64,000 nucleotides of DNA, taken from NCBI RefSeq assembly GCF_030929555.1, contig NZ_JAVFVT010000010.1:62001-126000 (forward strand), written 5' to 3'. Of this stretch, positions 1 through 7,950 are shown in pieces; the first letter of the stretch is position 1; each line of letters begins with the position of its first letter. Made by a program: the position numbers and the translations under genes. Source of the stretch: Paenibacillus sp. LHD-117 (GTDB lineage Bacteria; Bacillota; Bacilli; Paenibacillales; Paenibacillaceae). A model generated the notes under the pieces. It ran no database searches and was not told where the DNA came from. It saw only the letters and a program-made list of their open reading frames with translations.

Positions 1-469
1 CGTACATGACGTCCCTGGTATGATTCCAGACGGCGTCCATCAGCTGCTGGAACGTATAGCTCTGCCAGGCGGCCGGCTTCGTTTGTTTCCCCGGATCCGC
101 CCACGAATCGCTGTAATGCAGCGTCAGCATGATGCTCATCCCCGCGTTCTTGGCGCGCTGCGCGAGCGTGGCCGCGCGGTCTTTGTTCATATAGCCGTTG
201 CCGTAATCATTCGAAGGATTCACGAATACCCGGATGCGCACGGAGTTGATCTGGTAGTCGTTTTTCAGAATATCGATGATGTCACGCGTGTTGCCGTTCT
301 TATCCTTCCACGTATACCCCTGCGCCTCCATCCCTGGTACCCAGCTAATATCCGCCCCCTTTGCGAACGCCGGAGCCGCCTCCGCCTTCTCCGCACCGCT
401 CCAAGGTCCGCCAAGTCCGAGGGTCAGAAGCATTGCGACAGCCAGCATTCCGCTAAACCATTTTCTCAT
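1..469 (-). CDS. GH53 arabinogalactan endo-beta-1,4-galactanase, N-terminal part
   Basis: This secreted enzyme would cut beta-1,4-galactan side chains of pectin. About 156 residues are visible and the rest lies beyond the left edge. Residues 1 to about 30 form a signal peptide (MRKWF followed by an Ala/Leu-rich stretch ending near AEA). The mature part opens with GADISWVPGMEAQG and later has VRIRVFVNP and HYSDSWADPGKQTKPAAW, which are hallmark segments of GH53 (GanB-type) enzymes just after the barrel begins. The catalytic glutamates should lie further downstream and are not visible. ATG at 469 follows a GGGAGATGGTAGG ribosome site. The identification rests on the recalled family pattern; the missing C-terminus prevents a check of active-site residues or extra binding domains. 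Confidence 0.88.
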   Translation of the reverse strand, partial: MRKWFSGMLAVAMLLTLGLGGPWSGAEKAEAAPAFAKGADISWVPGMEAQGYTWKDKNGNTRDIIDILKNDYQINSVRIRVFVNPSNDYGNGYMNKDRAATLAQRAKNAGMSIMLTLHYSDSWADPGKQTKPAAWQSYTFQQLMDAVWNHTRDVMY

Positions 470-688
470 CCTACCATCTCCCTTTTTCCGTTAAGCCTGA
501 CGAACATCTGCGCTATGGGATCGTTAGCGAGAATCGTTATGTATACGCTTTCAATTCGTGGCAACCTCATTATAGGCCCCCGCCAGCGTGCGGAAACAGG
601 AGATTCTATCAACAAATCAGCAGTTTTGAAAAGGAGTTTGCTCACATTCATTCAAATCCGAATCAAAACGTACGTATTCCGCGCAGCC

Positions 689-901
689 TTATTTCCGCTT
701 CCGGCACTTCCCGGCCTTCTTCCTCCGCTTGCTTCTGGTCGAGCTGCTTTGGGCGCTTTCGGTTTCTTCTTCTTCTTCCGTGCTCTCGCCGGAGCCCGTA
801 TTCGATGTTTGATTGACGCTCGGCGAATTTTCCCAAATATGGCCGAATATAATCGTGCCATTATTTTTGACGATTATGACTTTGCCGTAATAACAGGGCA
901 T
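689..901 (-). CDS. GerPA/GerPF-like small spore protein with charged tail
   Basis: A 70-residue protein if started at MPCYYGKVIIV, which has AAGGATG about 8 bases upstream; an in-frame ATG nine codons earlier (928) has a poorer site. Residues 1-35 (GKVIIVKNNGTIIFGHIWENSPSVNQTSNTGSG) resemble the start of the GerP germination proteins: a short beta segment, then a 'SPS...NTGSG' stretch. The second half departs from that family, with a run of glutamates (about residues 40-47) followed by a Lys/Arg-rich end (SKRRKKAGKCRKRK). GerP proteins help germinants pass the spore coat. The family link is by pattern only, and no other gerP gene lies next to it. A stand-alone coat-associated protein is the best guess. 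Confidence 0.5.
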   Translation of the reverse strand: MPCYYGKVIIVKNNGTIIFGHIWENSPSVNQTSNTGSGESTEEEEETESAQSSSTRSKRRKKAGKCRKRK

Positions 902-1069
902 GGGATCATCATCCTTCGATTCAGTCATGTTCCATACCCTATTGTACGTGGCCTAGCTTGGCGGCGCATTGGCTCATCCATTAGGAACAAGCGCCTTTTG
1001 TTGACGCGCGCCGGATCCTAAGGCGAATTTCGGGATGTGTCTGCAGCCATGGCCGACCGCGAGCGGTTA

Positions 1070-1927
1070 TCAGCCATTTGCCAAATCCACGGAGACGATC
1101 TCCGGACGATTGAACAATCGTTGCGGGAACGTGCTATTGCCAAGTCCACGGTTAATGATCAGCGTCGAACCGTCGTTTTCGTGTTTTCCTTCCGATAATT
1201 TCGGCCAGAAGCCTTGCTCTGGCGAATAGACGCCCCCCACGAACGGAATCCGAAATTGCCCGCCGTGCGCATGGCCGGCGAAGCTAAGGTCGATGCCATG
1301 CTCCGCGTACACCTCGAACAGCTCGGCCCTATGCGTGAGCAGGATCGTATACGCTTCCGGATGTCCGATGTTTTCGAACGCTTTCGCCAAGTGGTTGTTC
1401 ATCTTATCGACGTCGCCATCCCCTGCCCGGTCGAAGATCGGGTCGTCTACCCCCGCAATGCGAATGAAGCCGTCCCCGAGCGGAATAACCTCATGTTCGT
1501 TGCGCAGTACGTGAATGCCAAGCTCCCGCAGCTCGTTCTCCAGCCCCGGATAACCTTCCGCCGCATACTCATGGTTCCCCGCCACAAAATAAACCGGGGC
1601 GATCTCGGCAATCCCCTTCATCATCGCCAAGCTGGCTTCGCCGTCGTAATGGTTGGCATCGACGAGATCTCCGGTAACGACGATGAGGTCCGGCTTCAGC
1701 TTCTCTACCTTGCTAACCAGCGGACGCTGATTGCGGCCGAAATCCTTGCTCTGCAGATCGGAAAGCTGGACGATCCGGTAACTGTCGAACCCTTGCGGCA
1801 GCTTCTCCGAGGATATCCGGTAGCTCGTCACCCCGATCGCGTTGTTCTCGAGATACAAAAACAAGAAAGCTGCTAGAATGATAGCGGGAATATAGATAAG
1901 AAACCACCGTTTCGTCCTGCTCAACAT
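1070..1927 (-). CDS. Membrane-anchored metallophosphoesterase (YkuE-like)
   Basis: A calcineurin-type phosphoesterase of about 285 residues. One membrane segment (about residues 10-27) anchors it with the catalytic domain outside or facing the membrane. The metal-ligand blocks appear in order: QLSDLQ, VTGDLVD, GNHEY, LLTHRAE and GHAHGGQ. The first block has Gln where most family members have His (SDLH), a mild departure. ATG at 1927 follows AAGGGTGG; a GTG three codons upstream is also possible. It starts 20 bases after the stop of the DUF4153 gene, so the two are probably one transcript. Family members act on phosphodiesters or lipid pyrophosphates; the substrate here cannot be told. Confidence 0.87.
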   Translation of the reverse strand: MLSRTKRWFLIYIPAIILAAFLFLYLENNAIGVTSYRISSEKLPQGFDSYRIVQLSDLQSKDFGRNQRPLVSKVEKLKPDLIVVTGDLVDANHYDGEASLAMMKGIAEIAPVYFVAGNHEYAAEGYPGLENELRELGIHVLRNEHEVIPLGDGFIRIAGVDDPIFDRAGDGDVDKMNNHLAKAFENIGHPEAYTILLTHRAELFEVYAEHGIDLSFAGHAHGGQFRIPFVGGVYSPEQGFWPKLSEGKHENDGSTLIINRGLGNSTFPQRLFNRPEIVSVDLANG

Positions 1928-1946
1928 CACTTCCACCCTTCTCTCC

Positions 1947-3470
1947 CTACTCAGGCTTCAGCCGTTCGAACGCGGCGTTCCAGGATTGCCATTCTTTCCT
2001 GCCGGCCGCCTCCATGCGCATTTGCTTCAAAATGTCGCGAACTTCCGCAAGCTGCGGATGCCGCTCCTGCAGCTTCATGAGCGCCGGGGCCGCGTCCACG
2101 GACAACGTCGACAGGTAAGCCCAATCGATCCTGCCCGTTCGTTCGTACCGGTCCGCGTTGTTCTCGGCGATGCGCGCGTCAAGATTAGCATAGTTCATGA
2201 TAACGTAGGCCACAATAGCGAGGGCGATGTTAACTTTGGCAAGCGAATATCTTCCGTACCAAATCCGGACGATCGCGGCCAGCATCATAACGGCAAGCAG
2301 CACCATGAAGCCGTGAACGAGCAACCGAAGCTCGGTGAAGCCATACGTTTCTTCATATAATGACAGGCGGCTGTAAGCGGATATCAGCATAATGACGGAA
2401 CAGCCCATAAGCACCGTAAGCAACGTTTGCTTAAGCCTCTCGAGCAGCTTGCCCTCCAGCTTGACGAAATGCAGGCCTAAGAGCAGCAGCCCCATGTTGA
2501 TGATCGCAATCGCGACGAGCTCGGCGAATCCCCTTCGAGCATATTCTGCATAAGCCGTGCCTTCCGGCAGCATTCCTTCCGCCGCTCCGAACAAATACGA
2601 GAATTGGATGGCCACGAATAAAACGTAGACGATATTGACGCAGACCAGAACGGTAGCGGCAATCGTCGGATCGATATAAGCGATCGACTGCCTCTTCTCT
2701 CCCGGGACGCCATGCGGTTCCTTCGGGAACGCGGCTTCCAGCGCATCGTCCGTCTTCGGCTTCCGGAAGAGCAGTCCCCATACATAACAGAAAACATAGA
2801 AGGCGATTCCCGCGCCGAACACGATTCTGCCGATGCCTTCCCCAATCGTCTCGTCGTCGATTAGATTCGGAATGCGTTCAATCCAAGATTCGAAGATTCC
2901 GTCCGCGGAAGCCAGAAGGGCGACGACGATCAGCATCAGCGGCGCGGCGACGAGCAGTCCGAGCGCCACCTTGCCGAGCTTGCCTCCCCGAGAGCGGAAC
3001 GAGCCTTTCTCGAAGCCGAACCACCCGGCAAGGATCCCGAACGGGACGGTCAGATGGGTTAGCGGCGTTATCAGCCACTGAGCGAGCAGCTCGCCCAAGA
3101 AGCCCGGACGATGCCAAGGCTGCGAGCCGCCGCGCGTCAGCAGCATCGTCTGGGCGACCATCATGATCATGAGTGCCCCTAGATTCAGCACTCGGAACAG
3201 CTCGTTCGCAAACAGTCCGTATGTCAGCGCGATTGCGGCGATGGGACCGAATAACAGCCAACCCGTTTTGGATTGCCCCTTCCACTTATCAAAGCCGCCG
3301 AGCCGTCCTTGGACCGAATAAAAGAATAGGCTGTAGCAGCCGAGCACGAACAACGGAATGGAGATGCCGGGCTCGTTCTCCACGAATAAATATTGGCCCA
3401 CGGCACCTAGAAGCAGAGCGATCATCCACATGCGGCTATATCGTTTTTGCCAAGGCGCAGGATCTCTCAT
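1947..3470 (-). CDS. DUF4153-type polytopic membrane protein
   Basis: A protein of about 507 residues with roughly ten hydrophobic segments spread over the first 400 residues and a soluble C-terminal tail (RIDWAYLSTLSVDAAPALMKLQERHPQL). The layout, with paired short helices and a tail rich in Leu and Arg, fits the DUF4153/DUF4173 membrane family, whose function is unknown. I placed the start at ATG 3470 behind AAAGGGAGGG, not at the longer GTG-started frame, because that extension runs into the inverted-repeat element at 3509-3755. It heads a two-gene unit with the phosphoesterase. Nothing in the sequence indicates a catalytic role. Confidence 0.72.
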   Translation of the reverse strand: MRDPAPWQKRYSRMWMIALLLGAVGQYLFVENEPGISIPLFVLGCYSLFFYSVQGRLGGFDKWKGQSKTGWLLFGPIAAIALTYGLFANELFRVLNLGALMIMMVAQTMLLTRGGSQPWHRPGFLGELLAQWLITPLTHLTVPFGILAGWFGFEKGSFRSRGGKLGKVALGLLVAAPLMLIVVALLASADGIFESWIERIPNLIDDETIGEGIGRIVFGAGIAFYVFCYVWGLLFRKPKTDDALEAAFPKEPHGVPGEKRQSIAYIDPTIAATVLVCVNIVYVLFVAIQFSYLFGAAEGMLPEGTAYAEYARRGFAELVAIAIINMGLLLLGLHFVKLEGKLLERLKQTLLTVLMGCSVIMLISAYSRLSLYEETYGFTELRLLVHGFMVLLAVMMLAAIVRIWYGRYSLAKVNIALAIVAYVIMNYANLDARIAENNADRYERTGRIDWAYLSTLSVDAAPALMKLQERHPQLAEVRDILKQMRMEAAGRKEWQSWNAAFERLKPE

Positions 3471-3508
3471 ACGCGTAATGCCCTCCCTTTGCTTTTTCCT
3501 CAGAGGTT

Positions 3509-3755
3509 GTTCATAAAGTCCACTTTTGATCACGGAGCATATCAGGATGCGTATTCGACTTCGAATCTTGAATTCAGCCGGAACAAGCGTATGCTTACGA
3601 AGTATGTTTCCTCCGGAAACATTTCAGGTGCTCACGTAGCTATCACTACGCTCCGCTCCTCATTTCCTAACTTCATCCAACCTTCTACAGCGTTTTTGAA
3701 AAAAACGCAGCATCGGAAGCATAAGCTCATGTGCTGAAAACTGGACTTTATGAAC
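3509..3755. mobile_element. Inverted-repeat element (MITE-like), long copy
   Basis: A 247-base non-coding element bounded by inverted ends: GTTCATAAAGTCC on the left and GGACTTTATGAAC on the right. A second, 168-base copy lies at 38122-38289 with ends GTTCAAAAAGTCC and GGACTTTTTGAAC. The interiors align (TTGATCACG, TATTCGAC, TCGAATCTTGAA, CAGCCGGAAC, GTGCTCACGTAGCT, CTCCGCTCCTCATTTCCTA), and this copy carries two extra pieces, about 3571-3625 and 3687-3730. It sits between the divergent DUF4153 and SgrR-like genes. No coding capacity is evident. Confidence 0.8.
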
Positions 3756-3846
3756 TTGCTATTTTTATTGTAACCTATAAAATAAGAACAAAAAGTGCAA
3801 TTTCATTTCTCGTAATTTCATATTTTAGTGAGAAAGGTTGGCAGGC

Positions 3847-5685
3847 ATGAAGATTCGACGCCATTATATCGCGCTAAGGCGTGCTTTTCCGTTCATAGCG
3901 GATGGCGAAGCGGCCATCGCGACAACATTCGAGTTGGCGGAAAAGCTCGATTGCACGACTCGCAACATGGTCATGATTTTGAAGCGGATGGTCGATGAAG
4001 GCTGGATCAGATGGGAGTCGAAGCGCGGCAGGGGCAACCGATCCGAGCTGATCTTCCTCGTGCCGCTCGACTTCATGCTGCTGGAAGAGGCCAAAGAGCT
4101 GGTCGGCCGGGGCGATCTGCAGGCCGGACTCGACACGCTGCAGTCGACGGACGGCGCTGCGGCAAGGGAAACCTTCCAAGACTGGCTCACTGGACAATTC
4201 GGCTTCCGCTCCCAGGTAGAAGGCAAACGCCGCACGGATACGCTTCGGTTCCCGCTGCCGGGCACGATCGCGAGTCTGGATCCTGCGAACATCCATTACT
4301 TCGGCGAATCCCATCTCGTCCACCAGCTCTTCGACGGCCTAGTCCGGATGGACAGCCGCGGAAGCGCGGTTCTCCCCCATCTCGCACATGCATGGGAGAC
4401 GGACGAGACACGAGCCGAATGGACCTTCTATCTCCGCAAGGGCGTATTGTTCCACCATGGACGGGAGATGACCGCCGCGGATGCGGCTTATTCCATCGAA
4501 CGTCTTCGACTTTGCGCGCCCGAGGGTTTGTATAGCTGGGCTTACCGCGACATCGCTTCGATCGAGACGCCCGACGACACGACGATCCGCTTCAAACTCA
4601 AGGAACGGAACGAGCTGTTCCTCCCGTTCCTGACGACGAACCGGGCTTCCATCGTGCCGCAGGATGTATGCGAAGCCGAAGGCGAACGGTTCGGCCGTGC
4701 CGCCCTGGGCGGGACCACCATCGGCACGGGCCCTTTCCTGCTGGCCTCCAGCGACCAGGGTATTCTGACCTTGGAGGCGAACCCGTCCTATTTTCAAGGC
4801 CGCGCGTTTCTCGACAGGGTCGAAGTATGGACGATGCCGCTGCCTGTCGACCAACCTTATCAGGATAGCCGCGAACTGAGGCAGTACCAAGTGATGCATA
4901 ACGTTCGCATGGTCGAGGGCGAAGGCGGGCAATGGCAGCAAGTCAGGCAATCGGGCACGACCTGCAAATTTCTGACCGTGAACGAGTTGAAGGACGGGCC
5001 GCTGGCCGATCCTCGCCTCAGGAAGCTGTTGAATCTCGCGATCAACCGATCCGACCTGCTACGATTGTTGTCGGGCGACGTGATCGAAGGCGCATCGAGC
5101 TTCTGGCTGAGGGCGAGCGGCGGGGAGAAGCTTGAAGGTAACGGAAGGTCTCCTGCGACCGTGTTGGAGGAGCACGAACGACTTGAGCTGCTGACGAAGC
5201 TGAATCCGGCAACTGGCCGCTCAGGAGGAGGCGCGCTAACGCTTATGACCATCCCTCAATATGCCGCCGACGCTTCGTTGGTCGCGGAAGTGTTGAAGTC
5301 GCATGGCATCGCGCTCGACATCAAGCTGCTTCCGGCCGAACAGTTCAAGGGCGAAATGCGAATGGAAGCGGATCTGCTGCTGTTCGCCGTCATGCTCGAC
5401 GAATATCGCGAGCTGCGGCTGATCGATCTGTACACGAGCATGCTCCAGCATATGGGCGAGACGGAAGGCAGCGCGCTGATCGGATTGCTTCGGGCGATCA
5501 TGGCCGAATCCGATCCCGGAACTCGCGCGAAGCTATTTATTCGAATCGAGCAAGAGCTCACCCGTCGCCATAGCCTCTTCTTCCTCTACCGGAAACATTT
5601 GAAAACGGCTTTCCATCCATCCGTCCGGGGCATTACGCTGGAGTCGCTAAGCTGGGTGAGATTCAAGGATTTATGGTTCCGTTGA
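3847..5685 (+). CDS. SgrR-like transcriptional regulator with solute-binding domain
   Basis: A protein of about 612 residues. Residues 1-100 form a winged-helix region (TTFELAEKLDCTTRNMVMILKRMVDEGWIRWESKRGRGNRSEL). The remainder is an SBP_bac_5 (oligopeptide/dipeptide-binding-like) domain with the landmark DTLRFPLPGTIASLDPANIHYFGESHLVHQLFDGL and later 'GTGPF'. This is the architecture of E. coli SgrR, which senses sugar-phosphate stress; in Paenibacillaceae many paralogues sit near transporters. ATG 3847 follows GAGAAAGG at nine bases; a TTG three codons upstream is less likely. No signal peptide is present, so the binding domain is cytoplasmic. No transporter is adjacent, so the target is unclear. 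The 3' gene encodes a DUF2500 protein. Confidence 0.85.
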   Translation: MKIRRHYIALRRAFPFIADGEAAIATTFELAEKLDCTTRNMVMILKRMVDEGWIRWESKRGRGNRSELIFLVPLDFMLLEEAKELVGRGDLQAGLDTLQSTDGAAARETFQDWLTGQFGFRSQVEGKRRTDTLRFPLPGTIASLDPANIHYFGESHLVHQLFDGLVRMDSRGSAVLPHLAHAWETDETRAEWTFYLRKGVLFHHGREMTAADAAYSIERLRLCAPEGLYSWAYRDIASIETPDDTTIRFKLKERNELFLPFLTTNRASIVPQDVCEAEGERFGRAALGGTTIGTGPFLLASSDQGILTLEANPSYFQGRAFLDRVEVWTMPLPVDQPYQDSRELRQYQVMHNVRMVEGEGGQWQQVRQSGTTCKFLTVNELKDGPLADPRLRKLLNLAINRSDLLRLLSGDVIEGASSFWLRASGGEKLEGNGRSPATVLEEHERLELLTKLNPATGRSGGGALTLMTIPQYAADASLVAEVLKSHGIALDIKLLPAEQFKGEMRMEADLLLFAVMLDEYRELRLIDLYTSMLQHMGETEGSALIGLLRAIMAESDPGTRAKLFIRIEQELTRRHSLFFLYRKHLKTAFHPSVRGITLESLSWVRFKDLWFR

Positions 5686-5844
5686 AACATCCTCGGCGCT
5701 ATTTTGGGGACCAGTGGCCTGCTAATGTGCTTGATCGCGCCAAAAAATAGGTTAGATCCGTGCTGCCCGAGCCGAAACATTTTCCCGGGAAATGACGTAT
5801 TACGTTCGAAAGACACTTATTTCCAATTGGAGGAGGATTACGGA

Positions 5845-6246
5845 ATGAGCAGCAACTTCGGGCCGCCTGCGGGCTTCGACCTCATGTTTACCATCGTGCC
5901 GATCTTGGTGTTCCTAGGCTTCGTCGTCGTCATCGGAGGCATGATCTTCGCCGGCGTGAAATACGTTCGGAATTCGAGCGCCCCGCAAGAGAGCGCCTAT
6001 GCCCAGGTCGTAGCGAAACGCATGGACGTGCGCCATCACACAAATCATCAGAATCATGACAACAATATCGGCCATACTTCTTCATCATCGCGGACGTATT
6101 ATTACATTACGTTGCAATTCGACAACGGCAGCCGGAAGGAATTCCTCGACGTCAAAAATATATACGGCCTCGTCGTTGAAGGCGACACCGGCTTCGCGGC
6201 CACCAAAGGCGAGTGGATCGTCGGCTTCGAGCGCAGTGCGGGTTAA
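5845..6246 (+). CDS. DUF2500 family membrane protein
   Basis: A 133-residue protein starting at ATG 5845 behind GGAGGAGG. One hydrophobic segment (about residues 12-38, MFTIVPILVFLGFVVVIGGMIFAGVKYV) is followed by a soluble domain with AQVVAKRMDVRHH, a His/Asn/Ser-rich insert and TYYYITLQFDNGSRKEFLDVKNIYGLVVEGDTGFAATKGEWIVGFER. That second half matches the DUF2500 pattern (a small beta-barrel-like domain after one anchor). The function of the family is not known. The longer open frame back to 5704 has no supporting ribosome site. The downstream 180 bases hold two related short repeats and then an IS256 remnant. Confidence 0.8.
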   Translation: MSSNFGPPAGFDLMFTIVPILVFLGFVVVIGGMIFAGVKYVRNSSAPQESAYAQVVAKRMDVRHHTNHQNHDNNIGHTSSSSRTYYYITLQFDNGSRKEFLDVKNIYGLVVEGDTGFAATKGEWIVGFERSAG

Positions 6247-6252
6247 CGCGAT

Positions 6253-6325
6253 TCAACCGAATGGGGACATGCGAGTCATTTAGATTCGCCTCGCGTACTT
6301 AATTCAGCCGAATGGGCACATGCTT
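6253..6325. repeat. Pair of short direct repeats
   Basis: Two imperfect copies of a motif of about 23 bases, beginning TTCAACCGAATGGGGACATG near 6253 and TTCAGCCGAATGGGCACATG near 6303, lie just after the DUF2500 stop and just before the IS256 remnant. They may be scars of the insertion or of earlier mobile sequence. They have no hairpin of their own that I can see. Confidence 0.45.
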
Positions 6326-6429
6326 AGTTGAGTCCATATAATTGTGTAAAATAGTGAACTTCATAAAAGAAAGCCATGAAGCAAATACTCATCTAGAAAA
6401 GTTGCCTAGACCATTCCAGAGGAGAGTAT

Positions 6430-7062
6430 TTGTTCATGGCTCAATATCAGGTTACACTAGATCACCAATTATTAAACCAACTGTTTATCGGAGAATCTCG
6501 GGATGCTAGAGTAGCAGCTTTGCTTGAGACGGTCTTAAACCAAGTGTTGAAGGCGCAGGCCACCGAGCAATTGGGTGCAATGGAGTACGAACGCACGGCA
6601 GAGCGTCAAGATGTGCGTAATGGCAGCTACAATCGTGGGCTTACAACACGTGTTGGTAGTATAACGCTGCAGATTCCACGATTTCGAGACGGCAAGTTTT
6701 CTACAGAACTGTTTCAGCGCTATCAACGAACAGAGCAGGCACTTGTGCTATCGCTTATGGAACTCGTCGTCAATGGAGTATCCACTCGAAAAGTTACTAA
6801 AGTGACAGAGGAGCTATGCGGTACACAATTCTCCAAATCCACAGTAAGCGAACTATGTAAGCAGCTGGATCCCGTTGTGCATGCGTGGAAACCCGGTCAC
6901 TACACGAGGTCACTTATCCTTTTGTAACCGTAGACGCGATGTATGTGAAGGTACATGAAGACAGTCGAATTCGCTCCCGAGGTGTCTTTATTGGTTATGG
7001 AGTGAACTCAGATGGCAACCGTGAGATTCTTGGGCTTATGGTTGGGGACACACCGGGTTAGC
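6430..7062 (+). pseudogene. IS256-family transposase remnant, frameshifted and truncated
   Basis: The frame starting MAQYQVTLDHQLLNQLFIGESRDARVAALLETVLNQVLKAQATEQLGA is the N-terminus of an IS256-type DDE transposase, including GSYNRGLTTRVGSITLQIPRFRDGKF. It breaks near 6900, where GGTCACT occurs twice in quick succession, and resumes in another frame as PFVTVDAMYVKVHEDSRIRSRGVFIGYGVNSDGNREILGLMVGD. The remnant ends at 7062 right against the stop of the next, opposing gene. Only the first catalytic Asp (VDAMY) survives, and roughly the last half of the transposase and the right end are missing. It is inactive. It marks the left border of the AT-richer block. Confidence 0.9.
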
Positions 7063-7921
7063 CCCGGATCCGATTTTTCAAGCTGCCCAGTTTACTGATC
7101 TCAACGACGATTTCGTCCCCGTCCTTTAGCCATATGCGCTTCTCCGGCGGATAGCCGAAGATGACGCCTTGCGGCGTTCCGGTCAGGATGATGTCTCCAG
7201 GGTTCAAAGTGATATATTCGCTAATATAACTAACCAATTCGTCGCAATAAAAAATCATATCCGACGTATTGGATTGCTGTCGAATTTCTCCGTTCAATCG
7301 GCATCCGATCTCCAGACGGTTCGGGTCTCCGACTTCCTCTGCAGTAACCAAGTACGGGCCGATCGGACAGAAATGATCCAGGCTTTTTCCGAGCATCCAT
7401 TGATTCGTTCTGAACTGCAAATCTCTGGATGAAAGGTCATTGGCGATGCAATATCCGAATACGTGCTCCAGCGCCTCGTCTCTGGAAACTTTGCTCGCCG
7501 TCTGGCCGATCACGATCACAAGCTCTACTTCGTAATCCCCTTCCTTCACGGAAGGAGGCAGCGGAATCGTCTGCCCATGGGCGGAGATAGAATTGTTAAA
7601 TTTATTGAATAGAACTGGGAATTCCGGAATGCTCATGTTGGATTCCGCGGCATGCTCACGATAATTTAAGCCGACGCAAATGATTTTCCCTGGATTGGGA
7701 ACACAAGGGCCGAATGTCAGATCTTCCTCTTGCAGCAGATTGCCGGATTCTATTGCACTCCGAAGATGCTCCTTCACTTGCTTGATCACCTTGTCACCCC
7801 CGGCGATCAAAGATTCCATCGTCCGAGGCCATCCGTCCTCCGCAGGAATTTCTACGACTCCTGATTCCGTCTTGACACCCAACCGCAAGCCTTCTTCCGT
7901 TGCAAACGTAAGCAATTTCAT
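7058..7921 (-). CDS. Fumarylacetoacetate hydrolase (FAH) family protein
   Basis: A 287-residue protein with the FAH fold. The N-terminal cap holds the segment around PNPGKIICVGLNYREHAAES, followed by FNKFNNSISAHGQTIPLP, then YEVELVIVIGQTASKV, CIANDLSSRDLQFRTNQWMLGKSLDHFCPIGP and PGDIILTGTPQGV. The metal ligands expected in this family appear (E of YEVEL, D of ANDLSSRD, E earlier in YREHAAES). Members hydrolyse or decarboxylate 2,4-diketo acids, including sugar-acid breakdown products such as 2,4-diketo-3-deoxy-fuconate or rhamnonate. ATG 7921 follows GGGGTG. It is the last gene of a one-way set with the ferritin-like and isomerase-like genes, which suggests catabolism of an unusual sugar or ring compound. 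The exact substrate is an inference. Confidence 0.85.
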   Translation of the reverse strand: MKLLTFATEEGLRLGVKTESGVVEIPAEDGWPRTMESLIAGGDKVIKQVKEHLRSAIESGNLLQEEDLTFGPCVPNPGKIICVGLNYREHAAESNMSIPEFPVLFNKFNNSISAHGQTIPLPPSVKEGDYEVELVIVIGQTASKVSRDEALEHVFGYCIANDLSSRDLQFRTNQWMLGKSLDHFCPIGPYLVTAEEVGDPNRLEIGCRLNGEIRQQSNTSDMIFYCDELVSYISEYITLNPGDIILTGTPQGVIFGYPPEKRIWLKDGDEIVVEISKLGSLKNRIRG

Positions 7922-7950
7922 TTCTTATACACCCCGTTTCGGATTCATTC

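Noticed and set aside
20-1021. A 333-codon open frame on the plus strand
   Set aside because: It lies antisense to a clear GH53 gene and the GerP-like gene, has no ribosome site and no family pattern; high GC keeps it open by chance.
1214-1876. A 220-codon plus-strand frame
   Set aside because: It is the mirror of the metallophosphoesterase gene, which has all metal-binding motifs.
3471-3533. Extended N-terminus of the DUF4153 protein from a GTG
   Set aside because: The extension lies inside the inverted-repeat element, whereas ATG 3470 has a good ribosome site.
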